Source of the DNA: Pseudomonas veronii
GTDB lineage: Bacteria; Pseudomonadota; Gammaproteobacteria; Pseudomonadales; Pseudomonadaceae
Assembly: GCF_001439695.1 (NCBI RefSeq)
Contig: NZ_JYLL01000002.1
Coordinates: 248,001-312,000 of the forward strand
Direction of reading: 5' to 3'
DNA length: 64,000 bases
A model generated the notes under the pieces. It was not told where the DNA came from. It saw nothing but the letters and a program-made list of their open reading frames with translations, and ran no database searches. Numbering within the stretch: position 1 is the first letter of the stretch; every line of letters begins with the position of its first letter. Both the position numbers and the translations under genes were made by a program. Shown one piece after another: positions 10,274-19,141 of this stretch.

Positions 10274-11488
10274 ATGATGCCCCACGCCGCCCAACTACCT
10301 TCGGCCCCTGAACTCCAGGGGCCTGTCCCGTCCGCCGAACAGCTCAGCCGGCATGGCCTTGAGCAGGCGTTCTCGCTGTTCAGTCAGATGTCCAGCCAGT
10401 TGACCGACTCCTACAGCCTGCTGGAAGCGCGGGTCTCCGAGCTCAAGGGCGAATTGGCGGTGGTCAGTGCCCAGCGCATGGAAGAGCTGGCCGAGAAAGA
10501 GCGCCTGGCCAACCGTCTGCAGAACCTGCTCGATCTGTTGCCTGGCGGTGTGATCGTCATCGACGACCAGGGCCGTGTGCGCGAAGCCAACCCGGCCGCC
10601 TGCGACCTGCTCGGACTGCCGTTGGAGGGCGAACTGTGGCGCCATGTCATCAGCCGCTGCTTCGCGCCGCGTGAAGATGACGGCCATGAAATCTCCCTCA
10701 AGGATGGGCGCCGCTTGTCCATCGCCACTCGCTCCCTGGACGCGGAGCCCGGTCAACTGGTGCTGCTCAACGACCTGACTGAAACCCGTCACCTGCAAGA
10801 CCAACTGGCGCGCCATGAGCGCTTGTCGTCGCTGGGTAGGATGGTCGCTTCTTTGGCGCATCAGATCCGCACGCCGTTGTCGGCGGCGTTGATCTACGCC
10901 AGTCATTTGACTGATGAGCAATTGCCCGCGGACACCCACCAGCGTTTTGCCGGACGCCTCAAGGAGCGCTTGCATGAGTTGGAGCACCAGGTGCGCGACA
11001 TGCTGGTGTTTGCCCGCGGCGAATTGCCGCTGACCGACCGCATCACGCCGTCCGGCCTGATGCAGGCGTTGCAAGCGGCGGCCGCCACCCATGTGCAGGA
11101 CGCCAATGTGCGCTGGCAGTGCGACAGCCACCAAGGCGAATTGCTGTGCAACCGCGACACCCTGGTGGGCGCGCTGCTCAACCTGATCGAAAACGCGACC
11201 CAGGCCAGCGGCCCCGGTGCGCGGCTCAAGGTGCATGTGTACGCCCGTGCGCAAACCCTGCGCCTGTGCATCAGCGACAGCGGTAGCGGTATCGAGCCGC
11301 AGGTGCTGCAGCGCCTGGGCGAACCGTTTTTCACCACCAAGACCAACGGTACGGGCCTCGGCCTGACGGTGGTCAAGGCTGTGGCGCGCGCCCATCAGGG
11401 AGAATTGCAGCTGCGTTCCCACTTGGGGCGTGGCACTTGTGCATTGATGACCTTGCCGCTGTTTTCATGCGCGGCAAGCGCGGAGTAA
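10274..11488 (+). CDS. fleS: Flagellar sensor histidine kinase FleS
   Basis: A cytoplasmic kinase of 404 residues without membrane segments. A coiled N-terminal region is followed by a PAS domain (about 80-160, LLDLLPGGVIVIDDQGRVREANPA). Then comes a HisKA helix with the phospho-acceptor His in SLAHQIRTPLSAAL. The HATPase domain has N box NLIENATQAS, G1 DSGSGI and G2 GTGLGLTVVKAV. It phosphorylates FleR to turn on the class III hook and basal-body genes. fleR follows 6 bp downstream. Confidence 0.94.
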   Translation: MMPHAAQLPSAPELQGPVPSAEQLSRHGLEQAFSLFSQMSSQLTDSYSLLEARVSELKGELAVVSAQRMEELAEKERLANRLQNLLDLLPGGVIVIDDQGRVREANPAACDLLGLPLEGELWRHVISRCFAPREDDGHEISLKDGRRLSIATRSLDAEPGQLVLLNDLTETRHLQDQLARHERLSSLGRMVASLAHQIRTPLSAALIYASHLTDEQLPADTHQRFAGRLKERLHELEHQVRDMLVFARGELPLTDRITPSGLMQALQAAAATHVQDANVRWQCDSHQGELLCNRDTLVGALLNLIENATQASGPGARLKVHVYARAQTLRLCISDSGSGIEPQVLQRLGEPFFTTKTNGTGLGLTVVKAVARAHQGELQLRSHLGRGTCALMTLPLFSCAASAE

Positions 11489-11494
11489 AAGGCT

Positions 11495-12871
11495 ATGGCT
11501 ATCAAGGTTCTGTTGGTGGAAGACGATCGTGCCCTGCGTGAGGCATTGGCTGACACGCTGCTGCTGGCGGGCCATGACTATCGGGCGGTCGGTTCTGCCG
11601 AGGACGCCTTGGCGGCGGTGGAGCAAGAGGCCTTCAGCCTGGTGGTCAGCGACGTGAACATGCCTGGCATGGACGGCCATCAGTTGCTCGCGCTGCTGCG
11701 CGCACGCCAGCCGCAGTTGCCGGTGCTGCTGATGACCGCCCATGGCGCCGTCGAGCGCGCAGTGGATGCCATGCGCCAGGGCGCGGCGGATTACCTGGTC
11801 AAGCCGTTCGAGCCCAAGGCGTTGATCGAGCTGGTGGCGCGGCATGCCCTGGGGGTGATTCCTGTCGGCGAGGCAGACGGCCCGATTGCTTTTGAGCCGG
11901 CCAGCGCACAATTGCTGGAACTCGCGGCCCGCGTGGCGCGCAGTGATTCCACCGTGTTGATTTCCGGCGAGTCGGGCACCGGCAAGGAAGTGCTGGCGCG
12001 CTATATCCACCAGCAATCGGGGCGCGCCCAGCAGCCCTTTATCGCGATCAATTGCGCGGCGATCCCCGACAACATGCTCGAAGCCACGCTGTTCGGCCAC
12101 GAAAAGGGCTCCTTCACCGGCGCCATCGCGGCCCAGGCGGGCAAGTTCGAGCAGGCCGACGGCGGTACCATCCTGCTCGACGAAATTTCGGAAATGCCCC
12201 TGGGCCTGCAAGCCAAACTGCTGCGGGTGCTGCAGGAGCGTGAAGTGGAGCGGGTCGGTGCGCGCAAGCCGATCCAGCTGGATATCCGCGTGGTCGCCAC
12301 CACCAACCGAGACCTGGCGGGTGAAGTGGCGGCGGGGCGCTTTCGTGAAGACTTGTTCTACCGCCTCTCGGTATTCCCCCTGGCCTGGCGCCCGCTGCGC
12401 GAGCGCCCGGCGGACATCATCCCGCTGGCCGAGCGCCTGCTGAACAACCACGTCAAAAAAATGAAGCACGCTCAGGCGCGGCTGTCGGCCGAAGCCCAGG
12501 CATGCCTGATCGGCTACCCCTGGCCCGGCAACGTGCGGGAGCTGGATAACGCCATTCAGCGCGCGTTGATTCTGCAACAGGGCGGCTTGATCCAACCCCA
12601 GGACTTCTGCCTGGCCATGGGCAGCGGCGCCGCGCCGTTACCGAGCCTGGCGCCCGCGCCGCTGGTCGCCGAAGCCGAATCCGCCGGGGCCCTGGGCGAC
12701 GATCTGCGCCGCCGTGAATTCCAGATGATCATCGACACCCTGCGCGCCGAACGCGGCCGCCGTAAAGAAGCGGCCGAGCGCCTGGGCATCAGCCCACGCA
12801 CCCTGCGCTACAAGTTGGCGCAGATGCGGGATGCGGGGATGGACGTGGAAGCTTATCTGTTTGCTATCTGA
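11495..12871 (+). CDS. fleR: Flagellar sigma-54 response regulator FleR
   Basis: A 458-residue NtrC-type regulator. It has a receiver domain with phospho-Asp53 (SDVNMPGMDG) and an AAA+ domain with Walker A GESGTGKE. The sigma-54 contact loop reads GSFTGA rather than the usual GAFTGA. Walker B and sensor motifs are intact. A C-terminal Fis-type HTH follows (AAERLGISPRTLRYKLAQMR). Partner of FleS; the probable targets here are the sigma-54 promoters of fliE, fliK or fliL class genes, although in P. aeruginosa some of these are FleQ-dependent. Confidence 0.95.
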   Translation: MAIKVLLVEDDRALREALADTLLLAGHDYRAVGSAEDALAAVEQEAFSLVVSDVNMPGMDGHQLLALLRARQPQLPVLLMTAHGAVERAVDAMRQGAADYLVKPFEPKALIELVARHALGVIPVGEADGPIAFEPASAQLLELAARVARSDSTVLISGESGTGKEVLARYIHQQSGRAQQPFIAINCAAIPDNMLEATLFGHEKGSFTGAIAAQAGKFEQADGGTILLDEISEMPLGLQAKLLRVLQEREVERVGARKPIQLDIRVVATTNRDLAGEVAAGRFREDLFYRLSVFPLAWRPLRERPADIIPLAERLLNNHVKKMKHAQARLSAEAQACLIGYPWPGNVRELDNAIQRALILQQGGLIQPQDFCLAMGSGAAPLPSLAPAPLVAEAESAGALGDDLRRREFQMIIDTLRAERGRRKEAAERLGISPRTLRYKLAQMRDAGMDVEAYLFAI

Positions 12872-12925
12872 GCGGTAACAAGGTCGACAAGTTTTGTCGC
12901 CTTTTCTTACAGGTTGATACAGAGC

Positions 12926-12941
12926 TGGCACCCTTGTTGCT
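12926..12941 (+). promoter_or_regulatory. Sigma-54 promoter of fliE operon
   Basis: TGGCACCCTTGTTGCT matches the -24/-12 consensus closely, with GG-N10-GC at 12927-12928 and 12939-12940. It lies 62 bp before fliE and drives fliEFGHIJ and probably the downstream hsb genes. Confidence 0.88.
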
Positions 12942-13002
12942 ACCACCCCTAGTAACCGCTGCGTAGTGTCAAAAAATTGCGGGTCGTCGGAGAGAGAAGG
13001 TC

Positions 13003-13332
13003 ATGAGCCAGGGTATTGAGTTCAATCGGTTGATGTTGGATATGCGCTCCATGCAAATGGACGCCATGGCTCAACCGAAATCCGTCGCACAAGCGCCGGA
13101 ATTGGGCCAAAGCAGTTTCGCCGATATGCTCGGCCAGGCCATCAACAAAGTCAGTGACACCCAGCAAGCCTCCAACCAGTTGGCGACCGCGTTCGAGATT
13201 GGCAAGAGCGGCGTGGACCTGACCGACGTGATGGTCGCTTCGCAGAAAGCCAGTGTGTCCTTTCAAGCCTTGACCCAGGTGCGCAACAAACTGGTCCAGG
13301 CTTATCAAGACATCATGCAGATGCCGGTTTAA
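13003..13332 (+). CDS. fliE: Flagellar hook-basal body protein FliE
   Basis: FliE is the adaptor between the MS ring and the proximal rod, and a type III export substrate. The 109 residues have the conserved C-terminal helix ([30 protein letters not shown], shown here only as the family signature region, about residues 73-105). It is the first gene after the sigma-54 promoter, and fliF follows after 16 bp. Confidence 0.95.
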   Translation: MSQGIEFNRLMLDMRSMQMDAMAQPKSVAQAPELGQSSFADMLGQAINKVSDTQQASNQLATAFEIGKSGVDLTDVMVASQKASVSFQALTQVRNKLVQAYQDIMQMPV

Positions 13333-13348
13333 GGACGAGATTTAAGTC

Positions 13349-15127
13349 ATGGCAGAAGCAGTCGTGGACAACGTACCCGCCAAGACAGACGGCAAGCCGC
13401 CGCTGTTTGGCCTGTCGTTCCTGGAAAACCTCTCGGAAATGACCATGCTGCGTCAGGTGGGCCTGATGGTCGGCCTGGCGGCCAGCGTGGCGATTGGTTT
13501 TGCTGTGGTGCTGTGGTCGCAGCAACCCGATTACCGGCCGCTGTACGGCAGCCTGGCCGGTATGGACTCCAAGCAGATCATGGAAACCCTGGCCGCCGCC
13601 GACATCGCCTACACCGTGGAGCCCAACTCCGGGGCACTGCTGGTCAAGGCCGATGACGTCGCCCGGGCGCGCATGAAGCTGGCCGCCGCCGGCGTGACCC
13701 CGTCCGACAGCAACATCGGTTTCGAGATCCTCGACAAGGACCAGGGCCTGGGCACCAGCCAGTTCATGGAAGCCACCCGCTACCGTCGTGGCCTGGAAGG
13801 CGAACTGGCGCGCACCATCTCCAGCCTCAATAACGTCAAGGGCGCGCGGGTCCACCTGGCGATTCCGAAGAGTTCGGTGTTTGTGCGCGACGAGCGCAAG
13901 CCAAGTGCCTCGGTACTGGTCGAACTGTTTTCCGGCCGCTCCCTGGAGCCTGGCCAGGTGCTGGCGATCATCAACCTGGTGGCCACCAGCGTTCCCGAAT
14001 TGAGCAAGTCGCAAATCACCGTGGTCGACCAGAAGGGCAACCTGTTGTCCGACATGGCCGAAAATTCTGCGCTGACCCAGGCCGGCAAGCAGTTCGACTA
14101 CAGCCGCCGCATGGAAAGCATGCTCACCCAGCGTGTCCACAACATCCTGCAACCGGTGCTGGGCAACGACCGCTACAAGGCTGAAGTGTCCGCCGACGTG
14201 GATTTCAGTGCCGTCGAGTCGACCTCCGAGCAATTCAACCCGGACCAGCCGGCCCTGCGCAGCGAGCAGTCCACCAGCGAACAACGCACCGCCAGCAACG
14301 GCCCGCAAGGCGTACCGGGTGCCCTGAGCAACCAGCCGCCGGCCCCGGCCTCGGCACCGCAAACCACCGGCGGCGCTGCCGCGACCGCGGGCGCCATCGC
14401 TCCCGGCCAGCCACTGTTGGACGCCAACGGCCAACAGATCATGGACCCGGCCACCGGCCAGCCGATGCTCGCTCCGTACCCGGCGGACAAGCGTAACCAG
14501 TCGACCAAGAACTTCGAACTCGACCGTTCCATCAGCCACACCAAGCAGCAACAGGGCCGGATCAACCGCCTGTCGGTGTCGGTGGTGGTCGATGACCAAG
14601 TCAAGGTCAACGCCGCTGACGGCGCCGTCACCCGCGCACCGTGGAGCGCCGACGAATTGGCGCGCTTCACCCGCCTGGTGCAGGATGCCGTCGGTTTCGA
14701 CGCCAGCCGTGGCGACAGCGTCAGCGTGATCAACATGCCGTTCTCCGCCGAGCGTGGCGAAGTGATCGCCGAAGCGGCGTTCTACACCCAGCCGTGGTTC
14801 TGGGACATCGTCAAGCAAGTGCTGGGCGTGTTGTTCATCCTGGTGCTGGTGTTCGGCGTGCTGCGTCCGGTGCTCAACAACATCACCGGCAATGGCAAGA
14901 AACAACTGGCGGCCTTCGCTGGCGGCGACGTCGAGTTGGGTGGCATGGGCGGCCTGGACGGCGAACTGGCCAACGACCGTGTCAGCCTCGGCGGCCCGCA
15001 AAGCATCCTGTTGCCAAGCCCGAGCGAAGGCTATGACGCTCAGTTGAACGCAATCAAGAGTCTGGTGGCAGAAGACCCGGGCCGTGTGGCCCAGGTCGTG
15101 AAAGAGTGGATTAACGCAGATGAGTGA
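13349..15127 (+). CDS. fliF: Flagellar MS-ring protein FliF
   Basis: Inner-membrane ring protein of 592 residues on which the basal body assembles. The first membrane helix lies near residues 35-52 (VGLMVGLAASVAIGFAVVLW) and the second near 485-505 (VLGVLFILVLVFGVLRPVL). Between them are the ring-building motifs and a low-complexity Pro/Ala/Gly insert (about 325-380). The C-terminal tail (LNAIKSLVAEDPGRVAQVVKEW) is the FliG-binding segment. Its stop overlaps the fliG start by 8 bp, suggesting coupled translation of the two ring partners. Confidence 0.97.
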   Translation: MAEAVVDNVPAKTDGKPPLFGLSFLENLSEMTMLRQVGLMVGLAASVAIGFAVVLWSQQPDYRPLYGSLAGMDSKQIMETLAAADIAYTVEPNSGALLVKADDVARARMKLAAAGVTPSDSNIGFEILDKDQGLGTSQFMEATRYRRGLEGELARTISSLNNVKGARVHLAIPKSSVFVRDERKPSASVLVELFSGRSLEPGQVLAIINLVATSVPELSKSQITVVDQKGNLLSDMAENSALTQAGKQFDYSRRMESMLTQRVHNILQPVLGNDRYKAEVSADVDFSAVESTSEQFNPDQPALRSEQSTSEQRTASNGPQGVPGALSNQPPAPASAPQTTGGAAATAGAIAPGQPLLDANGQQIMDPATGQPMLAPYPADKRNQSTKNFELDRSISHTKQQQGRINRLSVSVVVDDQVKVNAADGAVTRAPWSADELARFTRLVQDAVGFDASRGDSVSVINMPFSAERGEVIAEAAFYTQPWFWDIVKQVLGVLFILVLVFGVLRPVLNNITGNGKKQLAAFAGGDVELGGMGGLDGELANDRVSLGGPQSILLPSPSEGYDAQLNAIKSLVAEDPGRVAQVVKEWINADE

Positions 15128-16139
15128 TAATCGAGCCGCTGTTGCCAAACTCACCAAGGTCGACAAAGCCGCAGTCCTGCTGCTGTCCCTGGGTGAAACC
15201 GACGCCGCCCAAGTGCTGCGCCACATGGGCCCCAAAGAGGTTCAACGGGTCGGCGTGGCCATGGCGCAAATGCGCAACGTTCACCGTGAGCAGGTCGAAC
15301 AGGTGATGAGCGAGTTCGTCGAGATCGTCGGCGACCAGACCAGCCTGGGTGTCGGCTCCGACAGCTACATCCGCAAGATGCTCACCTCGGCCCTCGGCGA
15401 AGACAAAGCCAACGGCCTGATCGACCGCATCCTGCTGGGCGGCAACACCAGCGGCCTCGACAGCCTCAAATGGATGGAACCGCGCGCCGTCGCCGACGTG
15501 ATCCGCTACGAGCACCCGCAGATCCAGGCGATCGTGGTGGCCTACCTCGACCCGGACCAGGCTGGCGAAGTGCTCGGCCACTTCGACCATAAAGTGCGCC
15601 TGGACATCATCCTGCGCGTATCGTCGTTGAACACCGTGCAGCCGGCGGCCCTGAAAGAACTCAACACGATTCTCGAGAAGCAGTTCTCGGGCAACTCGAA
15701 CGCTTCGCGCACCACCTTGGGTGGTATCAAGCGCGCCGCCGACATCATGAACTTCCTCGACAGCTCGGTCGAAGGCCAGTTGATGGACTCGATCCGCGAG
15801 ATCGACGACACCCTGTCCGGCCAGATCGAAGACCTCATGTTCGTGTTCAACAACCTCTCCGATGTCGACGACCGCGGCATCCAGGCGCTGTTGCGCGAAG
15901 TCTCCTCCGACGTGCTGGTACTGGCCCTCAAGGGCTCGGACGAAGGCGTCAAGGAGAAGATCTTCAAGAACATGTCCAAGCGCGCCTCGGAACTGTTGCG
16001 CGACGACCTGGAAGCCAAAGGCCCGGTGCGCGTCAGCGACGTGGAAACCGCCCAGAAGGAAATCCTCACCATTGCCCGCCGTATGGCCGAAGCCGGAGAA
16101 ATCGTTCTCGGCGGGAAGGGCGGCGAAGAAATGATCTAA
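15120..16139 (+). CDS. fliG: Flagellar motor switch protein FliG
   Basis: The C-ring component that interacts with stators and generates torque. The 339 residues contain the FliG N, middle (EHPQIQAIVVAYLDPDQAG) and C-terminal domains. The charged torque helix is within DIEDLMFVFNNL and nearby residues, and KIFKNMSKRASELLRDDLE is the conserved segment close to the C-terminus. It overlaps fliF by 8 bp and precedes fliH by 10 bp. Confidence 0.97.
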   Translation: MSDNRAAVAKLTKVDKAAVLLLSLGETDAAQVLRHMGPKEVQRVGVAMAQMRNVHREQVEQVMSEFVEIVGDQTSLGVGSDSYIRKMLTSALGEDKANGLIDRILLGGNTSGLDSLKWMEPRAVADVIRYEHPQIQAIVVAYLDPDQAGEVLGHFDHKVRLDIILRVSSLNTVQPAALKELNTILEKQFSGNSNASRTTLGGIKRAADIMNFLDSSVEGQLMDSIREIDDTLSGQIEDLMFVFNNLSDVDDRGIQALLREVSSDVLVLALKGSDEGVKEKIFKNMSKRASELLRDDLEAKGPVRVSDVETAQKEILTIARRMAEAGEIVLGGKGGEEMI

Positions 16140-16149
16140 GGCGCCTCGC

Positions 16150-16914
16150 ATGTCGAACAAAGATGAGACGCCCAGCGATCTGATTCGCGCGCGGGACGTG
16201 GGCGGGTTCGACATCTGGTCGTTGCCCAGCTTCGATCCGCATGTGCCGGAGCCCGAACCCGAGCCTGTGGAAGAACTGCCGGCGGAAATGGAAGAAGTGC
16301 CGCTGGAGGAAGTCCAGCCGCTGACCCTGGAAGAGTTGGAAAGCATCCGCCAGGAGGCCTACAACGAAGGCTTTGCCGCTGGCGAAAAAGATGGTTTTCG
16401 CAGCGCCACGCTCAAGGTCCGCCAGGAAGCCGAGGTCGCCTTGAGCGTCAAGCTGGCCAGCCTCGAACGCCTGATGGGCAGCCTGTTCGAGCCCATCGCC
16501 GAGCAGGATTCGCAGATCGAAAAAGCCATGGTTGGGCTGGTCGAGCACATCGCCCGTCAGGTGATCCAGCGCGAGCTGGTGCTGGACTCCAGCCAGATCG
16601 AAAGCGTCATGCGCGAAGCCCTCAAGCTGCTGCCCCTGGGCGTCGGCAATGTGCGGCTGCACATCAACCCGCAGGATTTCGAACAGGTCAAAGCCCTGCG
16701 CGAGCGCCATGAAGAAACCTGGCGCATCGTCGAAGACGCCGATCTGCAGCCCGGTGGTTGCCGCGTCGAGACCGAATACAGCCGCATCGACGCCACTGTG
16801 GAAACGCGCATCAGCCAGATCATGGCCCAACTGCTGGATCAGGTCCACGAGCAGCTCCTGAACCCGGCTGAACCGGACATGAGCGTGGACCTGGACGCCG
16901 CCGATGCGCCTTGA
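16150..16914 (+). CDS. fliH: Flagellar export regulator FliH
   Basis: FliH binds and regulates the export ATPase FliI. The 254 residues start with an acidic, Pro/Glu-rich N-terminal region ([20 protein letters not shown]). A central coiled segment ([15 protein letters not shown]) follows, then a C-terminal globular domain of the FliH/V-ATPase E type. Its end overlaps the fliI start by 11 bp. FliH is poorly conserved, so position is an important part of the call. Confidence 0.9.
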   Translation: MSNKDETPSDLIRARDVGGFDIWSLPSFDPHVPEPEPEPVEELPAEMEEVPLEEVQPLTLEELESIRQEAYNEGFAAGEKDGFRSATLKVRQEAEVALSVKLASLERLMGSLFEPIAEQDSQIEKAMVGLVEHIARQVIQRELVLDSSQIESVMREALKLLPLGVGNVRLHINPQDFEQVKALRERHEETWRIVEDADLQPGGCRVETEYSRIDATVETRISQIMAQLLDQVHEQLLNPAEPDMSVDLDAADAP

Positions 16915-18262
16915 TCGCACCAGCTTCGCCAAGCGCCTGGGCGGTTACATCGAGGCCACCGGGTTGCCCGGCCAGCCGATTCTCGAAGGGCGCCTGCTGC
17001 GCATGGTCGGCCTGACCCTCGAAGCCGAAGGCCTGCGTGCCGCCATGGGCAGCCGCTGCCTGGTGATCAACGACGACAGCTACCACCCGGTGCAGGTCGA
17101 AGCCGAAGTCATGGGCTTTTCCGGCAGCAAGATTTTCCTCATGCCCGTCGGCAGCCTGGCGGGCATCGCTCCCGGTGCCCGCGTGGTGCCGCTGGCCGAT
17201 ACCGGCCGCCTGCCCATGGGCATGAGCATGCTCGGCCGCGTGCTGGACGGCGCCGGGCGCGCGCTGGACGGCAAGGGCGGCATGAAGGCCGAAGACTGGG
17301 TGCCGATGGACGGCCCCACCATCAACCCGCTCAAGCGCAACCCGATCAGCCAGCCGCTGGACGTGGGCATTCGCAGCATCAACGGTTTATTGACGGTCGG
17401 CCGCGGCCAGCGCCTGGGCCTGTTCGCCGGTACCGGCGTGGGTAAGTCGGTGTTGCTCGGCATGATGACCCGCTTTACCGAGGCCGACATCATCGTGGTG
17501 GGGCTGATCGGCGAACGGGGCCGGGAAGTGAAGGAGTTCATCGAGCACAGCCTCGGTGAAGAAGGCCTCAAGCGTTCGGTGGTGGTTGCCTCCCCGGCCG
17601 ACGATGCGCCGCTGATGCGTTTGCGCGCGGCCATGTACTGCACGCGCATCGCCGAATATTTTCGCGACAAGGGCAAGAACGTCCTGTTGCTGATGGATTC
17701 CCTCACGCGTTTCGCCCAGGCCCAGCGGGAAATCGCCCTGGCCATCGGCGAGCCGCCGGCCACCAAAGGTTATCCGCCGTCGGTGTTCGCCAAGCTGCCC
17801 AAGCTGGTCGAGCGCGCCGGTAATGCCGAGGCGGGCGGGGGCTCGATCACCGCGTTCTACACCGTGTTGTCTGAAGGCGATGACCAGCAGGACCCGATCG
17901 CCGACTCGGCGCGCGGCGTGCTCGACGGTCACATCGTGCTGTCGCGGCGCCTGGCGGAAGAGGGGCACTACCCGGCGATCGACATCGAAGCCTCCATCAG
18001 CCGGGTGATGCCGTCGGTGGTCACGCCCGAGCACATGGCCCGCGCCCAGCAGTTCAAGCAGCTGTGGTCGCGCTATCAGCAGAGTCGCGACCTGATCAGC
18101 GTCGGCGCCTATGTGGCCGGTGGCGATCGTGAGACCGACCTGGCGATTGCCCTGCAACCGCAATTGGTCACCTACCTGCGCCAGGGTCTCAACGACAACA
18201 TCAGCATGGGCGAAAGCGAAGCGCACTTGCAGTCCATCTTCGCCCCCGCGCCAGGCGGCTAA
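16904..18262 (+). CDS. fliI: Flagellum-specific export ATPase FliI
   Basis: A hexameric ATPase related to F1-beta that energises and primes type III export. The P-loop is FAGTGVGKS near residue 176, with Walker [19 protein letters not shown]. The conserved [11 protein letters not shown] and [21 protein letters not shown] segments are present. Its length of 452 residues is normal. The ATG at 16904 lies inside the 3' end of fliH, implying coupled translation. fliJ follows after 3 bp. Confidence 0.97.
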   Translation: MRLDRTSFAKRLGGYIEATGLPGQPILEGRLLRMVGLTLEAEGLRAAMGSRCLVINDDSYHPVQVEAEVMGFSGSKIFLMPVGSLAGIAPGARVVPLADTGRLPMGMSMLGRVLDGAGRALDGKGGMKAEDWVPMDGPTINPLKRNPISQPLDVGIRSINGLLTVGRGQRLGLFAGTGVGKSVLLGMMTRFTEADIIVVGLIGERGREVKEFIEHSLGEEGLKRSVVVASPADDAPLMRLRAAMYCTRIAEYFRDKGKNVLLLMDSLTRFAQAQREIALAIGEPPATKGYPPSVFAKLPKLVERAGNAEAGGGSITAFYTVLSEGDDQQDPIADSARGVLDGHIVLSRRLAEEGHYPAIDIEASISRVMPSVVTPEHMARAQQFKQLWSRYQQSRDLISVGAYVAGGDRETDLAIALQPQLVTYLRQGLNDNISMGESEAHLQSIFAPAPGG

Positions 18263-18265
18263 GCC

Positions 18266-18715
18266 ATGGCCAGCAGCCGCTCGTCACGCCTGGCCCCGGT
18301 GGTGGACATGGCCGAAAAGGCCGAAAAAACCGCGGTCCAGCGCCTGGGTTACTTCCAGGGCCAGGTGCGCCTGGCAGAAAGCAAACTCGGCGACCTGGAG
18401 CGCTTTCGCGGCGAGTACCAGCAGCAGTGGATCGAGCGCGGCACCAAAGGCGTGTCCGGCCAGTGGCTGATGGGCTACCAGGGCTTTCTCAACCAACTTG
18501 AGACCGCCGTCGGCCAGCAGCGCCAGAGCCTGGCCTGGCACCAGAACAACCTCGACAAGGCCCGCGAGAGCTGGCAGCAGGCGTATGCCCGGGTCGAAGG
18601 CTTGCGCAAGCTGGTGCAGCGCTACATCGACGAAGCGCGGGCGATCGAGGATAAGCGCGAGCAGAAGCTGCTCGACGAGTTGTCCCAGCGCCTGCCGCGG
18701 CAGAATCCCTACTAG
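18266..18715 (+). CDS. fliJ: Flagellar export coiled-coil protein FliJ
   Basis: FliJ is a coiled-coil stalk that inserts into the FliI ring and touches FlhA. The 149 residues are almost entirely helical and charged, with Gln-rich heptads (QQRQSLAWHQNNLDKARESW), as in the family. It is the last gene of fliEFGHIJ. The 120-bp gap to hsbA holds a degenerate REP half (18739-18761) and no terminator that I can see. Confidence 0.9.
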   Translation: MASSRSSRLAPVVDMAEKAEKTAVQRLGYFQGQVRLAESKLGDLERFRGEYQQQWIERGTKGVSGQWLMGYQGFLNQLETAVGQQRQSLAWHQNNLDKARESWQQAYARVEGLRKLVQRYIDEARAIEDKREQKLLDELSQRLPRQNPY

Positions 18716-18738
18716 CGCCAGGCCCGCTGTTCAATGTG

Positions 18739-18761
18739 GGAAGGGGCTTGTCTCCCATATT
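18739..18761 (+). repeat. Degenerate single REP element
   Basis: GTGGGAAGGGGCTTGTCTCCC resembles the left arm of the REP palindromes at 22742 and 57041 (GTGGGAGGGGGCTTGCCCC), with two changes and no partner arm nearby. Confidence 0.5.
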
Positions 18762-18835
18762 TGATTCGCCGTGTTGCCCATAGCCCATTCGCCTGCTACA
18801 CCTTCTATCTAGACCCATGACAAGGAAGCAGTCAC

Positions 18836-19141
18836 ATGTCAGTCGTGTCAGAAGTATCCCTGGATGGGACAAAGTTGACGATTGCAATCAAAGGCCGGTT
18901 CGATTTCGGCAGCCACCAGATCTTTCGTGAGGCCTACGAGCGTTTCTACAAGGTGCCGGACGTGTACGTGGTCGACCTGAAGGAAACCACCTACATGGAC
19001 AGTTCCGCCCTGGGCATGCTCCTGCTGCTGCGCGATCATGCCGGGGGCGATGATGCGGAAGTCCAGGTGATCAACATCAGCTCCGACGTGCGCAAGATCC
19101 TCGCGATATCCAACTTCGATAAACTGTTCGATATCAATTGA
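18836..19141 (+). CDS. hsbA: Anti-sigma factor antagonist HsbA (STAS domain)
   Basis: A 101-residue STAS protein. The phosphorylatable serine motif is DSSALGML, with Ser56 as the likely site. In P. aeruginosa HsbA is controlled by HsbR and switches partners between the anti-sigma-28 factor FlgM and the diguanylate cyclase HsbD, linking swimming and biofilm formation. The start follows AAGGAAG. The next gene, hsbR, starts on a TTG overlapping this stop codon. Confidence 0.9.
   Translation: MSVVSEVSLDGTKLTIAIKGRFDFGSHQIFREAYERFYKVPDVYVVDLKETTYMDSSALGMLLLLRDHAGGDDAEVQVINISSDVRKILAISNFDKLFDIN

Noticed and set aside
13313-15235. 640-codon minus-strand frame opposite fliF
   Set aside because: Shadow of fliF codon bias, with no domain motifs.
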